Origin: an uncultured Archangium sp.
GTDB taxonomy: Bacteria > Myxococcota > Myxococcia > Myxococcales > Myxococcaceae
NCBI GenBank assembly: GCA_946479335.1
Contig: CAMLFP010000330.1
Location: forward strand, 1 to 6,318
DNA: 6,318 nucleotides
Reading direction: 5' to 3'
The notes below the pieces were generated by a model. The model had not been told where the DNA came from. It saw only the letters and a program-made list of their open reading frames with translations, and made no database searches. Position numbers and translations under genes: made by a program. Numbering within the stretch: position 1 is the first letter of the stretch; each line of letters opens with the position of its first letter. This document shows positions 5,843-6,318 of this stretch, one piece after another.

Positions 5843-6297
5843 TGCGCGAGCTGCCGAGGCTCTCCAGCGCCAGCACCTTCTTCTTCAAGCGCGTGTTCCC
5901 CGCGTTCTGGTTCGGCTTCCTCACGCTGGTGGGGGCGCTCATCGCCACGCAGAAGCCCATCGCCGTGCTGCACCCGCTGGCGATGATGCTCTTCGGGTAC
6001 TTCCTCTTTCGTCACCTGGTGTGGGACCTCGCCGACGAGGTGCGCGACGGCGGCTCGTTCCTCCTCGTGCGCAACGGCGGGCTCGAGCAGCGCGTGGAGC
6101 TGCGCCAGGTGATGAACGTCGGCTCCTCGCAGTTCACCAACCCGCGCCGCATCACGCTGAAGCTGCGGACGCCAGGCGCGCTGGGCGATGAAGTCGTGTT
6201 CATGCCGACGGCGCGCGTGCGCTTCAACCCGTTCGCGCAGCACCCGTTGGTCGACGAGCTCATCGCGCGCGTCGACGCCGCGCGGCGCGCTGTCTGA
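5842..6297 (+). CDS. Small two-helix membrane protein with a beta-rich C-terminal domain, function unknown
   Basis: I do not recognise a named family. The 151-residue protein has a short basic N-terminus, two adjacent hydrophobic segments (about 19-37 and 41-60) with a short turn between them, and then a soluble part from about 65 to 145. That part alternates strand-like stretches such as SFLLVRNG, QRVELRQVMNVG, ITLKLRT and VVFMPTA and ends in a helix. Two helices followed by this strand pattern resemble bacterial PH-like membrane proteins, but this is only a resemblance. Start ATG 5842 shares its A with the acyltransferase TGA and has GAGG five bases upstream (5833-5836). GTG 5839 is possible but sits too close to that site. 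The coupling implies co-expression with the acyltransferase and perhaps a shared envelope or lipid role. The stop is TGA at 6295-6297. Confidence 0.8.
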   Translation: MRELPRLSSASTFFFKRVFPAFWFGFLTLVGALIATQKPIAVLHPLAMMLFGYFLFRHLVWDLADEVRDGGSFLLVRNGGLEQRVELRQVMNVGSSQFTNPRRITLKLRTPGALGDEVVFMPTARVRFNPFAQHPLVDELIARVDAARRAV

Positions 6298-6318
6298 ACC
6301 CGGTGCGGGCGACGAATC

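Overview
The window is very G+C-rich and tightly packed, with all six genes on the plus strand. The first four form a shikimate-pathway operon joined by stop/start overlaps: a fused 3-dehydroquinase/shikimate dehydrogenase (aroD-aroE, cut by the left edge), chorismate synthase (aroC), a short 3-dehydroquinate synthase (aroB) and EPSP synthase (aroA). They cover five of the seven steps from DAHP formation to chorismate. DAHP synthase and shikimate kinase are not in the window. After a 40-base gap come a PlsC-type acyltransferase with a membrane C-terminus and a small two-helix membrane protein of unknown function, whose start overlaps the acyltransferase stop by one base.

The G+C content, strongly G/C-ending codons, dense overlaps and a likely leaderless promoter before the acyltransferase would fit a myxobacterium-like (Myxococcota) chromosome. 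This is inference, because no taxonomic marker is present. The enzymes diverge from the E. coli proteins but keep nearly all recognisable catalytic residues, so this looks like core metabolism rather than a mobile island.

Region by region: 1-1326 AroDE; 1323-2360 AroC; 2357-3337 AroB; 3334-4524 AroA; 4525-4564 a short spacer with a G+C palindrome and a -10-like element; 4565-5842 acyltransferase; 5842-6297 small membrane protein; 6298-6318 nothing recognisable.

Two features stand out. First, the shikimate dehydrogenase domain carries about 116 extra residues between its VNTL motif and its catalytic NTD motif. The extra stretch is built of degenerate 27-30-residue repeats, and these resemble the segment containing the NTD motif itself. 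Second, the first codons of aroA run through a double-hairpin palindromic element of the kind usually found between genes. It therefore either encodes an N-terminal tail or marks a mis-called start.
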